NCBI GenBank assembly: GCA_001465025.1
Contig: LNDO01000057.1
Coordinates: forward strand, 1 to 64,000
DNA length: 64,000 bases
Reading direction: 5' to 3'
Source of the DNA: Pseudomonas sp. Ga0074129
Lineage (GTDB): Bacteria; Pseudomonadota; Gammaproteobacteria; Pseudomonadales; Pseudomonadaceae
Shown: positions 44,757 to 55,167 of the stretch, piece after piece
Position numbering within the stretch: the first letter of the stretch is position 1
Layout: each line of letters opens with the position of its first letter
The notes under the pieces: generated by a model
Seen by the model: only the letters and a program-made list of their open reading frames with translations
What the model was told of the DNA's origin: nothing
Database searches by the model: none
Position numbers and translations under genes: made by a program

Positions 44757-45911
44757 ATGAGCAGCGAAACCACCCCAGGCTTCAAACCGAAGAAATCTGT
44801 GGCCCTCTCCGGCACCGCCGCCGGTAATACGGCCCTGTGCACCGTAGGCCGTAGCGGTAACGACCTGCATTACCGTGGCTATGACATTCTGGATGTCGCC
44901 ACCACCTGTGAGTTTGAGGAAATCGCTCACTTGCTGGTGCACGGCAAGCTGCCCAATGTGGCCGAACTGGCCGGCTACAAAGCCAAGCTAAAAGCCCTGC
45001 GTGGCTTGCCGGCGGCGTTGAAAACCGCCTTGGAGCAACTGCCACCTTCGGCTCACCCGATGGATGTGATGCGCACGGGTGTTTCCGTGCTTGGCTGCCT
45101 GTCGCCCGAGAAGGACGACCACAACCATCCCGGCGCGCGTGATATCGCCGACAAGCTGATGGCGTCGCTCGGTTCCATGCTGCTGTACTGGTATCACTTC
45201 AGCCACAACGGCAAGCGCATTGAGGTGGAAACCGACGACGATTCCATCGGTGGTCACTTTTTGCATTTGCTGCACGGTGAAGCGCCGCGTGAGTCTTGGG
45301 TGCGCGCCATGCACACCAGTCTGGTTCTCTACGCCGAGCATGAATTCAATGCATCCACGTTCACCTCGCGGGTGATCGCCGGCACCGGTTCCGACATGTT
45401 CAGCTGCATTGCCGGTGGCATTGGCGCGCTGCGTGGGCCCAAGCACGGTGGTGCCAACGAAGTGGCCTTCGAGATTCAGAAACGTTACGACAACGCGGAT
45501 GAAGCCGAGGCGGATATCCGCGCGCGCGTGGAGAAAAAAGAAGTGGTGATCGGCTTCGGTCACCCGGTTTACACCGTCAGCGACCCACGCAACAAGGTGA
45601 TCAAAGACGTGGCCCGCGAGCTGTCGGCTGAGCAGAGCAACATGAAGATGTACGACATAGCCGAGCGCCTGGAAAGCACCATGTGGGAAATCAAAAAGAT
45701 GTTCCCCAACCTCGATTGGTTCAGTGCCGTCAGCTACCACATGATGGGCGTGCCGACCGCTATGTTCACCCCGTTGTTCGTCATCGCCCGCACCTCGGGC
45801 TGGTCCAGTCATGTGATTGAGCAGCGTATCGACGGCAAGATTATTCGCCCGAGCGCCAACTATGTAGGCCCCGAAGACCTCACCTTCGTGCCGCTCAAGG
45901 ACCGTAAATAA
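44757..45911 (+). CDS. prpC: 2-Methylcitrate synthase
   Basis: Condenses propionyl-CoA with oxaloacetate to 2-methylcitrate. The 384-residue protein is a short type II citrate synthase with [20 protein letters not shown] (about 45-64), the His-containing region [17 protein letters not shown] (about 196-212), [16 protein letters not shown], and the catalytic IGFGHPVY (about 264-271). I chose the ATG at 44757 ([15 protein letters not shown]) with GAGGAG about 6 bases upstream; the frame is open earlier but overlaps prpB without homology. Its stop shares one base with the acnD start (TAATG). Confidence 0.97.
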   Translation: MSSETTPGFKPKKSVALSGTAAGNTALCTVGRSGNDLHYRGYDILDVATTCEFEEIAHLLVHGKLPNVAELAGYKAKLKALRGLPAALKTALEQLPPSAHPMDVMRTGVSVLGCLSPEKDDHNHPGARDIADKLMASLGSMLLYWYHFSHNGKRIEVETDDDSIGGHFLHLLHGEAPRESWVRAMHTSLVLYAEHEFNASTFTSRVIAGTGSDMFSCIAGGIGALRGPKHGGANEVAFEIQKRYDNADEAEADIRARVEKKEVVIGFGHPVYTVSDPRNKVIKDVARELSAEQSNMKMYDIAERLESTMWEIKKMFPNLDWFSAVSYHMMGVPTAMFTPLFVIARTSGWSSHVIEQRIDGKIIRPSANYVGPEDLTFVPLKDRK

Positions 45912-48532
45912 TGAGCACCTCACTGAATACTCAATACCGCAAGCCGCTGCCCGGCACGTCGCTCGATTACTTCGACACCCGCGAGGCGATTGATGCCATC
46001 GCCCCCGGTGCCTACGCCAAACTGCCCTACGTATCCCGCGTTCTGGCTGAGCAGCTGGTGCGTCGCTGTGAGCCGGCCGCGCTGACTGATTCGCTCAAGC
46101 AGCTGATCGAGCGCAAGCAGGACCTGGATTTCCCCTGGTACCCGGCTCGCGTGGTCTGCCACGACATCCTCGGTCAGACCGCGTTGGTCGACCTGGCCGG
46201 CCTGCGTGATGCCATCGCCGAAAAGGGTGGTGATCCGTCCAAGGTCAACCCGGTAGTGCCGACCCAGCTGATTGTCGACCACTCCCTGGCCGTGGAAGCG
46301 CCGGGCTTCGATCCGGACGCCTTCGATAAAAACCGCGCTATCGAAGACCGCCGCAACGAGGACCGATTCCACTTTATCGAGTGGACCAAGACCGCGTTCA
46401 AGAACGTCGACGTGATCCCGGCCGGTAACGGCATCATGCACCAGATCAACCTGGAGAAAATGAGTCCGGTGATTCAGGCGCGTGGCGGCGTGGCCTTCCC
46501 GGATACCTGCGTGGGCACCGACTCGCATACCCCGCATGTCGATGCTCTGGGTGTGATTGCCATCGGTGTTGGCGGTCTGGAAGCTGAAACCGTGATGCTC
46601 GGCCTGCCATCGATGATGCGCCTGCCCGACATCGTCGGCGTGCAGCTTACTGGCAAGCGCCAGCCTGGCATTACCGCCACCGATATCGTCCTGGCTATCA
46701 CCGAGTTCCTGCGCAAGGATCGTGTAGTCGGTGCTTGGGTCGAGTTCTTCGGCGCGGGTGCGGACAGCCTGTCGATCGGCGATCGCGCGACCATTTCCAA
46801 CATGTGCCCGGAATACGGTGCCACCGCGTCGATGTTCTACATCGACCAGCAAACCATCGATTACCTCAAGCTCACCGGTCGCGAGCCGGAGCAGATCGAG
46901 CTGGTAGAGAACTACGCCAAGACCACCGGACTCTGGGCTGATGCCCTGGTCAGCGCCGAGTATGAGCGCGTACTGAGCTTCGATCTTTCCACCGTCGTGC
47001 GCAACATGGCTGGCCCGTCCAACCCGCACAAGCGCCTGCCGACTTCAGCGCTGCATGAGCGCGGTATTGCCGATGAAGCCAAGCTGGCCGCCGGCAAGCT
47101 CGAAGAAGCTGAAGGCCTGATGCCCGACGGCGCGGTGATCATCGCCGCCATAACCAGTTGCACCAACACCTCCAACCCACGCAACGTGGTGGCTGCCGGC
47201 TTGCTGGCGAAGAAGGCTAACGAGCTGGGTCTGCTGCGCAAACCGTGGGTCAAAACGTCCTTCGCTCCGGGTTCCAAGGTTGCCAAGTTGTACCTGGAAG
47301 ATGCTGGTCTGCTGTCGGAGCTGGAAAAGCTCGGTTTTGGCATCGTCGGTTATGCCTGCACCACCTGTAACGGCATGTCCGGTGCTCTGGATCCGGTGAT
47401 CCAGCAGGAAATCATCGACCGTGACCTCTACGCCACGGCGGTGCTGTCCGGTAACCGTAACTTCGACGGTCGTATCCACCCCTACGCCAAACAAGCGTTC
47501 CTGGCTTCACCGCCGCTGGTGGTGGCTTACGCGATTGCCGGCACCGTGCGTTTTGATATCGAGCAGGATGTGCTCGGCCACGACCGCAATGGCAATCCGG
47601 TGACGTTGAAAGACCTGTGGCCAAGCGATGAAGAAATCGACGCGATTGTTGCCGCCTCGGTGAAACCTGAGCAGTTCAAGCAGATCTACATCCCGATGTT
47701 TGATCTGGGCACCATTCAGGAAGCAGAAAGCCCGCTGTATGACTGGCGTCCGATGTCCACCTACATCCGCCGTCCGCCTTACTGGGAAGGTGCGCTGGCC
47801 GGTGAGCGCACGCTCAAGGGCATGCTGCCGCTGGCGATCCTGCCAGACAACATCACCACCGATCACCTGTCGCCGTCCAACGCGATCCAGATGAACTCAG
47901 CCGCCGGTGAATACCTGCACAAGATGGGCTTGCCCGAGGAGGACTTCAACTCCTACGCCACCCACCGCGGCGACCACCTGACGGCGCAGCGCGCTACGTT
48001 CGCCAACAAAGAACTGGTCAATGAAATGGCCGTTGTTGACGGTGCGGTGAAGAAGGGTTCGCTGGCGCGTGTCGAGCCGGAAGGCAAGGTCATGCGCATG
48101 TGGGAAGCGATCGAAACCTACATGAGCCGTAAGCAGAACCTGATCATCGTTGCCGGGGCTGACTACGGTCAGGGCTCGTCGCGTGACTGGGCAGCCAAGG
48201 GCGTGCGCTTGGCGGGTGTGGAAGTGATCGTGGCCGAAGGTTTCGAGCGCATCCACCGCACCAACCTGGTCGGTATGGGTGTGTTGCCGGTGGAGTTCAA
48301 GCCGGGAACCACCCGCCTGACCCTCGGTCTGGATGGCACCGAAACCTACGACATCGAGGGCGAGGTATCGCCGCGTTGCGAACTGACCCTGGTGGTCAAT
48401 CGCCGCAATGGCGACGTGGTCAAGGTGCCGGTGATCTGTCGTCTGGACACCGCTGCTGAAGTCAACGTCTACAACGCCGGCGGCGTGTTGCAGCGCTTCG
48501 CTCAGGACTTCCTGGAAGGCGCGGTGGCTTGA
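45911..48532 (+). CDS. acnD: 2-Methylcitrate dehydratase AcnD (Fe/S-dependent)
   Basis: An aconitase-family enzyme that dehydrates 2-methylcitrate to the trans isomer of 2-methylaconitate, replacing PrpD when working with PrpF. The 873-residue protein has the three Cys ligands of the 4Fe-4S cluster in AITSCTNTSNPRN (about 414-426) and GYACTTCNGMSG (about 479-490), the substrate region DSHTPHVDALG, and the swivelling C-terminal domain with GADYGQGSSRDWAAKG. The length and gene context separate it from AcnA. It is translationally coupled to prpC. Confidence 0.95.
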   Translation: MSTSLNTQYRKPLPGTSLDYFDTREAIDAIAPGAYAKLPYVSRVLAEQLVRRCEPAALTDSLKQLIERKQDLDFPWYPARVVCHDILGQTALVDLAGLRDAIAEKGGDPSKVNPVVPTQLIVDHSLAVEAPGFDPDAFDKNRAIEDRRNEDRFHFIEWTKTAFKNVDVIPAGNGIMHQINLEKMSPVIQARGGVAFPDTCVGTDSHTPHVDALGVIAIGVGGLEAETVMLGLPSMMRLPDIVGVQLTGKRQPGITATDIVLAITEFLRKDRVVGAWVEFFGAGADSLSIGDRATISNMCPEYGATASMFYIDQQTIDYLKLTGREPEQIELVENYAKTTGLWADALVSAEYERVLSFDLSTVVRNMAGPSNPHKRLPTSALHERGIADEAKLAAGKLEEAEGLMPDGAVIIAAITSCTNTSNPRNVVAAGLLAKKANELGLLRKPWVKTSFAPGSKVAKLYLEDAGLLSELEKLGFGIVGYACTTCNGMSGALDPVIQQEIIDRDLYATAVLSGNRNFDGRIHPYAKQAFLASPPLVVAYAIAGTVRFDIEQDVLGHDRNGNPVTLKDLWPSDEEIDAIVAASVKPEQFKQIYIPMFDLGTIQEAESPLYDWRPMSTYIRRPPYWEGALAGERTLKGMLPLAILPDNITTDHLSPSNAIQMNSAAGEYLHKMGLPEEDFNSYATHRGDHLTAQRATFANKELVNEMAVVDGAVKKGSLARVEPEGKVMRMWEAIETYMSRKQNLIIVAGADYGQGSSRDWAAKGVRLAGVEVIVAEGFERIHRTNLVGMGVLPVEFKPGTTRLTLGLDGTETYDIEGEVSPRCELTLVVNRRNGDVVKVPVICRLDTAAEVNVYNAGGVLQRFAQDFLEGAVA

Positions 48533-48538
48533 GTCTGT

Positions 48539-48606
48539 AGGGCGGATCACGCTTCACCCATCCACCGTTGAGTTCTGCTTGGTGGATGGAAAGCGTCATC
48601 CGCCCT
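48539..48606. repeat. Large inverted repeat between acnD and prpF
   Basis: AGGGCGGATCACGCTTCACC and GGTGGATGGAAAGCGTCATC begin the two arms of an imperfect palindrome that ends CCGCCCT. This GGGCGGAT...ATCCGCCC element is a common extragenic repeat in pseudomonads. It lies 6 bases after the acnD stop and may act as a terminator-like or mRNA-stabilising structure. Confidence 0.7.
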
Positions 48607-48624
48607 GCGTCTAGGTTTGGCGTT

Positions 48625-48685
48625 GTAGGAGGGGGCTTTAGCCGCGATTTAGCGTTAAGAAGCTCGCGGCTAAAGCCCATCCTAC
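48625..48685. repeat. REP pair (BIME) between acnD and prpF
   Basis: GTAGGAGGGGGCTTTAGCCG and, inverted, CGGCTAAAGCCCATCCTAC form two head-to-head REP units. The same REP type occurs at 14358. Confidence 0.8.
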
Positions 48686-48723
48686 ATGCGCAGTCGTCAC
48701 ATAATTTGGAGTAGGTATTACCC

Positions 48724-49911
48724 ATGTCCAACGCCCCCCAAATCAAAATCCCCGCCACTTATATGCGTGGCGGTACCAGCAAGGGCGTGTTCTTTCGCCT
48801 TGATGACCTGCCCGCCAACTGTCAGGTGCCGGGCGCGGCTCGCGACAAACTCTTTATGCGCGTTATCGGCAGCCCTGATCCTTATGCCGCGCAGATCGAC
48901 GGCATGGGCGGCGCGACATCGTCCACCTCCAAGTGTGTGATTTTGAGCAAGAGCAATCAGCCGGATCACGACGTGGACTATCTCTATGGCCAAGTTTCCA
49001 TCGATAAAGCCTTTGTCGATTGGAGCGGTAACTGCGGCAACCTATCGACTGCAGCAGGTGCTTTTGCTCTGCAGGCTGGTCTGGTCGATCCGGCGCGTGT
49101 GCCTGAAAATGGCGTGTGTGTGGTGCGTATTTGGCAGGCCAATATCCACAAAACCATCATCGCCCATGTGCCAGTCAGTAACGGGCAGGTTCAGGAAACC
49201 GGCGATTTCGAGTTGGATGGCGTGACTTTTCCGGCAGCGGAAATTGTCTTGGAGTTTCTTGACCCCTCCGATGATGGCGAGGCGGGTAGCTCGATGTTTC
49301 CCACGGGCAATCTGATCGATGACCTCGACGTGCCGGGTGTTGGCATCTTTAAAGCGACCATGATTAGTGCCGGGATTCCAACCGTATTCGTTAATGCCGA
49401 AGACATCGGTTACAGCGGCACAGAACTGCGCGAGCAGATCAATGGCGACCCCGCGCAATTGGCGCGCTTTGAGGCGATTCGCGTTGCTGGTGCGTTGCGC
49501 ATGGGGCTGATCAAAACCCCTGAAGAAGCATTGACTCGCCAGCACACACCCAAGATTGCCTTTGTCGCCAAGCCAAAAAGCTACAACGCCTCAAGCGGTA
49601 AGCTTATCGAAGCTGGTGAGGTTGATTTGCTGGTGCGGGCGCTGTCGATGGGCAAATTGCATCACGCCATGATGGGCACCTGCGCAGTGGCCATTGGTAC
49701 GGCCGCGGCGGTGCCAGGGACGCTGGTCAATCTGGCCGCCGGTGGCGGTACGCCTGATGCCGTGCGCTTTGGTCATCCTTCCGGCACTTTGCGCGTGGGC
49801 GCGCAAGCGGCGCAGGTAGATGGCCAATGGACCGTGACCAAAGCCATCATGAGCCGCAGCGCACGCATCCTGATGGAAGGCTGGGTGCGCGTACCGAGCG
49901 ATTCTTTCTGA
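48724..49911 (+). CDS. prpF: 2-Methylaconitate cis-trans isomerase PrpF
   Basis: Isomerises the AcnD product so that an aconitase can hydrate it to 2-methylisocitrate. The 395-residue protein has the diaminopimelate epimerase-like double-barrel fold. Motifs are TYMRGGTSKGVFF (about 12-24), DGMGGATSSTSKC (about 59-71), SGNCGNLSTAAGAFA (about 101-115, with the conserved Cys) and the C-terminal MGTCAVAIGTAAAVPGT. It is separated from acnD by 191 bases containing two repeat structures, so it may be expressed at a lower level than the upstream genes. Confidence 0.95.
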   Translation: MSNAPQIKIPATYMRGGTSKGVFFRLDDLPANCQVPGAARDKLFMRVIGSPDPYAAQIDGMGGATSSTSKCVILSKSNQPDHDVDYLYGQVSIDKAFVDWSGNCGNLSTAAGAFALQAGLVDPARVPENGVCVVRIWQANIHKTIIAHVPVSNGQVQETGDFELDGVTFPAAEIVLEFLDPSDDGEAGSSMFPTGNLIDDLDVPGVGIFKATMISAGIPTVFVNAEDIGYSGTELREQINGDPAQLARFEAIRVAGALRMGLIKTPEEALTRQHTPKIAFVAKPKSYNASSGKLIEAGEVDLLVRALSMGKLHHAMMGTCAVAIGTAAAVPGTLVNLAAGGGTPDAVRFGHPSGTLRVGAQAAQVDGQWTVTKAIMSRSARILMEGWVRVPSDSF

Positions 49912-49983
49912 CGGCTGTGTAGGGTGGGGCGCTCAGAAAGGGCGGCGAGTGGCTTGAATCAACCCTCGCGCCGCCAAACCTGG

Positions 49984-50802
49984 CTACTTGAGGCGGCGCT
50001 CTACACCTTTTTCCACGAGAATCTTCGCGGAGATTTCCTCCACCGAGAAATGCGTGGAGTTGATGAAGTTGATGTTCTCGCGGCGGAACAGGTTTTCCAC
50101 CTCGCGCACTTCGAATTCGCATTGGGCGTAACTGGCATAACGGCTGTTGGGTTTGCGCTCGTTGCGGATGGCGGTAAGGCGATCTGGGTCAATGGTTAAC
50201 CCAAACAGTTTGTCCTTGTACTGTTTAAGCGCCGCAGGCAGTTGCAAACGCTCCATGTCGTCTTCCGTGAGCGGGTAGTTGGCGGCGCGAATACCGTACT
50301 GCATGGCCATGTAAAGACAGGTTGGCGTTTTACCGCAGCGCGAGACACCGACCAAAATCAGATCAGCTCTATCGTAATAATGCGTGCGCGCGCCATCGTC
50401 GTTGTCGAGGGCAAAGTTCACCGCATCGATACGCTCCATGTAGTTGGAGTTATGGCCAATGGAGTGTGACTTGCCGACTGAGTAAGACGAGTGTGACGTC
50501 AGTTCTTGTTCGAGCGGCGCGAGGAAGGTGGAGAAGATATCGATCATGAATCCATCAGATTCAGCGAGGACATCACGGATATCTTGATTGACGATGGTGT
50601 CGAAGATGATCGGGCGGGCGCCGTCTTGCTCTGCCGCCTTATTAATTTGTTGTACCATGGCCCGTGCTTTTTCGACGCTGTCGATATAAGGACGGGTCAG
50701 TTTGGTGAAATTGATGGTTTCAAACTGAGCCAGCAGGCTTTGCCCCAAGGTTTCGGCGGTGATGCCGGTGCCGTCGGAGATGAAGAAAGCGGTTCGTTTC
50801 AT
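49984..50802 (-). CDS. ppsR: PEP synthase regulatory protein (kinase/pyrophosphorylase)
   Basis: A 272-residue bifunctional DUF299 enzyme that inactivates PEP synthase by ADP-dependent phosphorylation of its catalytic-site Thr and reactivates it by phosphate-dependent dephosphorylation. The P-loop-like [19 protein letters not shown] (about 151-169) and the N-terminal [12 protein letters not shown] are characteristic. I chose the ATG at 50802 (MKRTAFF) because AGGG lies 5 bases upstream, rather than the GTG two codons earlier. It is divergent from its target gene ppsA. Confidence 0.95.
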   Translation of the reverse strand: MKRTAFFISDGTGITAETLGQSLLAQFETINFTKLTRPYIDSVEKARAMVQQINKAAEQDGARPIIFDTIVNQDIRDVLAESDGFMIDIFSTFLAPLEQELTSHSSYSVGKSHSIGHNSNYMERIDAVNFALDNDDGARTHYYDRADLILVGVSRCGKTPTCLYMAMQYGIRAANYPLTEDDMERLQLPAALKQYKDKLFGLTIDPDRLTAIRNERKPNSRYASYAQCEFEVREVENLFRRENINFINSTHFSVEEISAKILVEKGVERRLK

Positions 50803-50979
50803 TTGCACCCTAGGCCTTAAGCTGGGAAAGAATCTTGGCTATCATAGGCCCGCCTTTGCAGGGCCGAACTGGCTGGCATTGTTACTTATTTTCCAGGGAC
50901 AGGCCACAATCGAGCGGGCACAGACCGCCGAACCACCCAGCTCCTGAGTTTTTCCAACACCGTTAGTGGAGAGATCACC

Positions 50980-53352
50980 TTGGTAGAGTACGTAGTTTCC
51001 CTCGATAAGCTCGGCAATCACGATGTTGAGCACGTAGGGGGCAAGAACGCATCCCTCGGCGAGATGATCAGCAACCTTGCCGGTGCCGGAGTTTCGGTGC
51101 CTGGCGGTTTCGCCACTACGGCCCAGGCCTATCGCGACTTTCTCGAACTGAGCGGCTTGAACGATCAGATTCATGCGGCGCTTGACGCGCTGGATGTCGA
51201 TGACGTCAACGCCCTGGCCAAGACCGGCGCGCAGATCCGTCAGTGGGTGATGGATGCTTCTTTCCCTGAAGAGCTGAACACGCAAATTCGCACTGCTTTC
51301 GCAGCCATGGCCAATGGCAACGAAAACATGGCTGTTGCTGTGCGCTCCTCGGCCACTGCCGAAGACCTGCCGGATGCCTCGTTTGCCGGCCAGCAGGAAA
51401 CTTTCCTGAACATCCGTGGTGTGGAAAACGTCATTCGCGCCGCCAAAGAAGTGTTTGCCTCCTTGTTCAATGACCGCGCCATCGCCTATCGCGTGCATCA
51501 GGGCTTTGACCACAAATTGGTCGCCCTGTCTGCCGGTGTGCAGCGCATGGTGCGCTCGGAAACGGGAACCGCTGGGGTGATGTTCACCCTGGATACCGAA
51601 TCAGGCTTCCGTGATGTGGTGTTTATCACCGGCGCGTATGGCCTTGGCGAAACCGTGGTACAGGGCGCGGTTAACCCTGACGAATTCTATGTGCACAAGC
51701 AGACGCTGGAAGCCGGTCGCCCGGCCATCCTGCGCCGCAATCTGGGCAGCAAAGCTATCAAGATGATCTACGGCGACGAGGCCAAGGCCGGTAAGTCGGT
51801 CAAGGTCGTCGATGTAGATCGCGCTGAGCGCGCACGCTTCTGCCTGAGCGATGCCGAGGTCAGCGAGCTGGCCAAGCAGGCGATGATCATCGAGAAGCAC
51901 TATGGCCGCCCGATGGATATCGAGTGGGCCAAAGACGGTGATGACGGCAAGCTGTACATCGTCCAGGCTCGCCCTGAAACGGTGAAAAGCCGCACCAATA
52001 TCAATGTTATGGAGCGTTACCTGCTCAAGGAAACCGGCACTGTGTTGGTTGAAGGTCGCGCTATCGGCCAGAAGATCGGTGCCGGCAAAGTGCGCGTGAT
52101 CCATGACGTTTCCGAGATGGACAAGGTTCAGCCAGGCGACGTACTGGTTTCGGATATGACCGATCCAGATTGGGAGCCGGTGATGAAGCGCGCCAGCGCA
52201 ATCGTCACCAACCGTGGTGGGCGTACCTGCCACGCCGCGATCATCGCGCGTGAGTTAGGTATCCCGGCCGTGGTCGGTTGCGGTAACGCCACTCAGGTGC
52301 TGAAAGATGGCATGGGTGTCACCGTCTCCTGCGCCGAAGGTGATACCGGCTTTATCTTCGAGGGTGAACTGGGCTTCGACATCCGTAAGAACTCGGTCGA
52401 CGCCATGCCCGAACTGCCGTTCAAAATCATGATGAACGTCGGTAACCCAGACCGCGCATTCGACTTTGCCCAGCTGCCGAACGCCGGCGTTGGCCTTGCG
52501 CGTCTGGAGTTCATCATCAACCGCATGATTGGTGTGCACCCCAAAGCGCTGCTGAACTTTGCCGGCCTGCCGCCAGAGATCAAGGACAGTGTCGAGAAGC
52601 GTATTGCCGGTTACGACGATCCTGTTGGTTTCTATGTCGAAAAACTGGTCGAAGGTATCAGCACCTTGGCAGCGGCGTTCTGGCCGAAGAAAGTCATCGT
52701 GCGCCTGTCGGACTTCAAGTCCAACGAATACGCCAATCTGATCGGTGGCAAGCTGTATGAGCCCGAAGAAGAGAATCCGATGCTGGGTTTCCGCGGCGCT
52801 TCGCGTTACATCAGCGAGTCGTTCCGTGACTGCTTTGAGCTGGAATGCCGCGCGCTGAAAAAAGTCCGCAACGAGATGGGCCTGACCAACGTCGAGATCA
52901 TGGTGCCGTTCGTTCGCACCCTCGGCGAAGCCAGTCAGGTGGTCGAACTGCTCGCTGCCAACGGCCTGGCCCGTGGTCAAGATGGTCTGAAGATCATCAT
53001 GATGTGCGAGTTGCCGTCCAACGCCATTCTGGCTGAAGAATTCCTTGAGTTTTTCGACGGCTTCTCCATTGGCTCCAACGACCTGACCCAGCTAACGTTG
53101 GGTCTGGATCGTGACTCTGGCATCGTCGCGCACCTGTTCGATGAGCGTAATCCTGCAGTGAAAAAACTGCTGAGCAACGCGATTCAGGCCTGTAACAAGG
53201 CGGGCAAGTACATCGGTATTTGCGGTCAGGGCCCATCGGATCACCCGGACTTGGCGCGCTGGCTGATGGAGCAAGGTATCGAAAGCGTATCGCTCAACCC
53301 CGATTCGGTGCTTGATACCTGGTTCTTCCTGGCTGAAGGCCAGTCGGTTTGA
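50980..53352 (+). CDS. ppsA: Phosphoenolpyruvate synthase
   Basis: Makes PEP from pyruvate and ATP, releasing AMP and phosphate, for gluconeogenesis. The 790-residue protein has an N-terminal ATP-grasp domain (about 5-340; [20 protein letters not shown]), a central phosphohistidine domain with [20 protein letters not shown] (about 408-427; catalytic His, with the Thr that PpsR phosphorylates just before it), and a C-terminal PEP/pyruvate TIM barrel ending in [17 protein letters not shown]. Translation starts at the TTG at 50980, supported by GGAGAG upstream and the conserved start [13 protein letters not shown] terminator follows. Confidence 0.96.
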   Translation: MVEYVVSLDKLGNHDVEHVGGKNASLGEMISNLAGAGVSVPGGFATTAQAYRDFLELSGLNDQIHAALDALDVDDVNALAKTGAQIRQWVMDASFPEELNTQIRTAFAAMANGNENMAVAVRSSATAEDLPDASFAGQQETFLNIRGVENVIRAAKEVFASLFNDRAIAYRVHQGFDHKLVALSAGVQRMVRSETGTAGVMFTLDTESGFRDVVFITGAYGLGETVVQGAVNPDEFYVHKQTLEAGRPAILRRNLGSKAIKMIYGDEAKAGKSVKVVDVDRAERARFCLSDAEVSELAKQAMIIEKHYGRPMDIEWAKDGDDGKLYIVQARPETVKSRTNINVMERYLLKETGTVLVEGRAIGQKIGAGKVRVIHDVSEMDKVQPGDVLVSDMTDPDWEPVMKRASAIVTNRGGRTCHAAIIARELGIPAVVGCGNATQVLKDGMGVTVSCAEGDTGFIFEGELGFDIRKNSVDAMPELPFKIMMNVGNPDRAFDFAQLPNAGVGLARLEFIINRMIGVHPKALLNFAGLPPEIKDSVEKRIAGYDDPVGFYVEKLVEGISTLAAAFWPKKVIVRLSDFKSNEYANLIGGKLYEPEEENPMLGFRGASRYISESFRDCFELECRALKKVRNEMGLTNVEIMVPFVRTLGEASQVVELLAANGLARGQDGLKIIMMCELPSNAILAEEFLEFFDGFSIGSNDLTQLTLGLDRDSGIVAHLFDERNPAVKKLLSNAIQACNKAGKYIGICGQGPSDHPDLARWLMEQGIESVSLNPDSVLDTWFFLAEGQSV

Positions 53353-53374
53353 CGACGGTTTAACCTCTTGCTTT

Positions 53375-53402
53375 AAAGGGCGGGTTTAACCTGCCCTTTT
53401 TT
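53375..53402 (+). terminator. Terminator of ppsA
   Basis: AAAGGGCGGGTT and AACCTGCCCTTT pair around a 1-base to 3-base loop and are followed by more T, 22 bases after the stop. Confidence 0.8.
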
Positions 53403-53512
53403 GTGTTCAGTACGTGCCATTGTGCTGAAAACCGTTTTGAGTTTTACCCTCCGGGTCGTCGCGTGCGGCGTGAATGTGCTCCCGGCAACTGGATGTACCA
53501 GAGCGAAGATAG

Positions 53513-54505
53513 ATGCAAAGCAGCAGTGATCTTTTTCCCGTCGCCTTGATCAGCGCGGAGTTTCGTGGCGACCTGAGTGAGGACGTTTATCGTCTCAAAC
53601 CGGGTAACAGCCCCGACAGCAGTGTTGAGTTGGCCTTGACGCGCCTGGGGCGCGCTGGGCATGAGCAAGCACGTGGTATTCCCGTTATTTTGATCCCCGG
53701 CAGCTTTTCCAATCGACGGTTTTGGTATTCGCCCAACTGCATTGGCCTGGGGCCATTTTTGGCGCGTGCCGGGTTTGATGTATGGATCGCCGAAATGCGC
53801 GGCCATGGCCTGTCACCGCGCAATCGAGACTATGAGTGCAACACAGTCAGTGATTATGTGCGTTATGACGTGCCTGCCATTGCTGACTTTGTCTTCGAGC
53901 AGAACCCACAAAAAGCTCATTGGCTGGGGCATTCGCTGGGCGGCATTGTTTTGGCCGGTGCCCTGGGTGGTCATTACCTGGATCAAACCCGGGTGGCTTC
54001 GAGTGTGCTGTTTGGTAGCCAGGTCAGTCGGGTTTACTGGCCGCTGAAAATACCACCGGTGGAGTGGGGCAGTCGTTTTCTGCTTAAGCGTTTCTCTGTG
54101 CTGTCTGGCTCGCGGTTAAAGCGTGGCCCTGAGGACGAGCCGATCGGCCTGGCTGTCGAAAGCCTACGTTGGCATGGGCTGTTCGGTCGCTTTGGTGATG
54201 CCGACCGCGATTGGTGGCAAGGTTTGGCTGAGGTGTGCGTGCCGGTAATGGCGGTGGCTGCACTTGGCGATCACCAAGACCCTGCATGGGCCTGCGAGAA
54301 GCTGCTCAAACAATTCGGCTCACCTTTGAGTGAGTTTCTGTGTTTGGGCAAAAAACATGGTTTTACCAACGACTTCGGTCACGTTGAAATGCTGATCAGT
54401 AAGGAAGCGCAGCGAGAGGTTTGGCCGCTTGTTGAGCAGTGGCTGCGCAAAAGTCCTCAAGTGGCTGCCGAACTTGAACGTGAACGTGAGTCTGCGCCTG
54501 AGTGA
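53513..54505 (+). CDS. Alpha/beta hydrolase (lipase/esterase-like)
   Basis: A 330-residue hydrolase with the nucleophile elbow GHSLGG (Ser near 142), an oxyanion region IPVILIPGSFSNRRFW (about 57-72), and a likely catalytic His in KKHGFTNDFGHVEM near the C-terminus. There is no signal peptide, so it is probably cytoplasmic. The substrate is unknown; the fold suits a lipase, esterase or polyester depolymerase. A gene of this type sits between ppsA and rraA in related pseudomonads. The start at 53513 is the first good ATG, with no strong ribosome-binding site. Confidence 0.85.
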   Translation: MQSSSDLFPVALISAEFRGDLSEDVYRLKPGNSPDSSVELALTRLGRAGHEQARGIPVILIPGSFSNRRFWYSPNCIGLGPFLARAGFDVWIAEMRGHGLSPRNRDYECNTVSDYVRYDVPAIADFVFEQNPQKAHWLGHSLGGIVLAGALGGHYLDQTRVASSVLFGSQVSRVYWPLKIPPVEWGSRFLLKRFSVLSGSRLKRGPEDEPIGLAVESLRWHGLFGRFGDADRDWWQGLAEVCVPVMAVAALGDHQDPAWACEKLLKQFGSPLSEFLCLGKKHGFTNDFGHVEMLISKEAQREVWPLVEQWLRKSPQVAAELERERESAPE

Positions 54506-54657
54506 GCGTTGTATATCTGATGCTGATGTGCCCCGTTCTGGTATCGGCGCGGGCGTGGCAGTAGAGTGACCGTTGCGTTGGCTGGGTTTAAGTTTTTTAA
54601 AGCTGCGCGCAATACCCGCGATCTTTCAGTAAATGATGCTTAACAAGGAGATTTCTC

Positions 54658-55146
54658 ATGCATTACATCACCCCTGATTTGTGCGACGCCTACCCAGAAC
54701 TTGTGCAGGTTGTTGAGCCGATGTTCAGCAATTTTGGTGGGCGTGACTCCTTTGGTGGCGAAATCGTTACCATCAAATGCTTCGAGGACAACTCGCTGGT
54801 CAAGGAGCAGGTCGAGCAGCCTGGCAAAGGTAAAGTCATGGTGGTGGATGGCGGCGCGTCCATGCGTCGTGCGCTACTCGGTGACATGCTTGCTGAAAAA
54901 GCCGCCAAGAATGGTTGGGAAGGCATTGTGGTGTACGGCTGCGTGCGCGACGTCGACGTGCTGGCGCAAACTGATCTGGGTATTCAGGCGCTGGCCAGTC
55001 ACCCAATGAAAACCGACAAGCGCGGCATTGGTGATCTGAATGTCGCCGTGACCTTTGGTGGCGTCACTTTCCGCCCTGGCGAGTTCATTTATGCCGACAA
55101 CAATGGCGTGATCATCTCCCCATCTGCACTGCAAATGCCGGAGTAA
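54658..55146 (+). CDS. rraA: Regulator of ribonuclease E activity A
   Basis: A 162-residue protein of the RraA family, which binds RNase E and restrains mRNA decay; many relatives instead have aldolase-type activity. Key sequence includes [20 protein letters not shown] at the start, [37 protein letters not shown] (about 63-80) and [11 protein letters not shown] with conserved Arg/Asp. The ATG at 54658 is preceded by AAGGAG. It is 21 bases before the cmaX start and likely co-transcribed. Confidence 0.93.
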   Translation: MHYITPDLCDAYPELVQVVEPMFSNFGGRDSFGGEIVTIKCFEDNSLVKEQVEQPGKGKVMVVDGGASMRRALLGDMLAEKAAKNGWEGIVVYGCVRDVDVLAQTDLGIQALASHPMKTDKRGIGDLNVAVTFGGVTFRPGEFIYADNNGVIISPSALQMPE

Positions 55147-55167
55147 ACCGCCTTGCAGGAAACCGTG

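Noticed and set aside
45920-47029. Leftward 369-residue frame opposite acnD
   Set aside because: Antisense shadow produced by high GC at third positions; no family resemblance.
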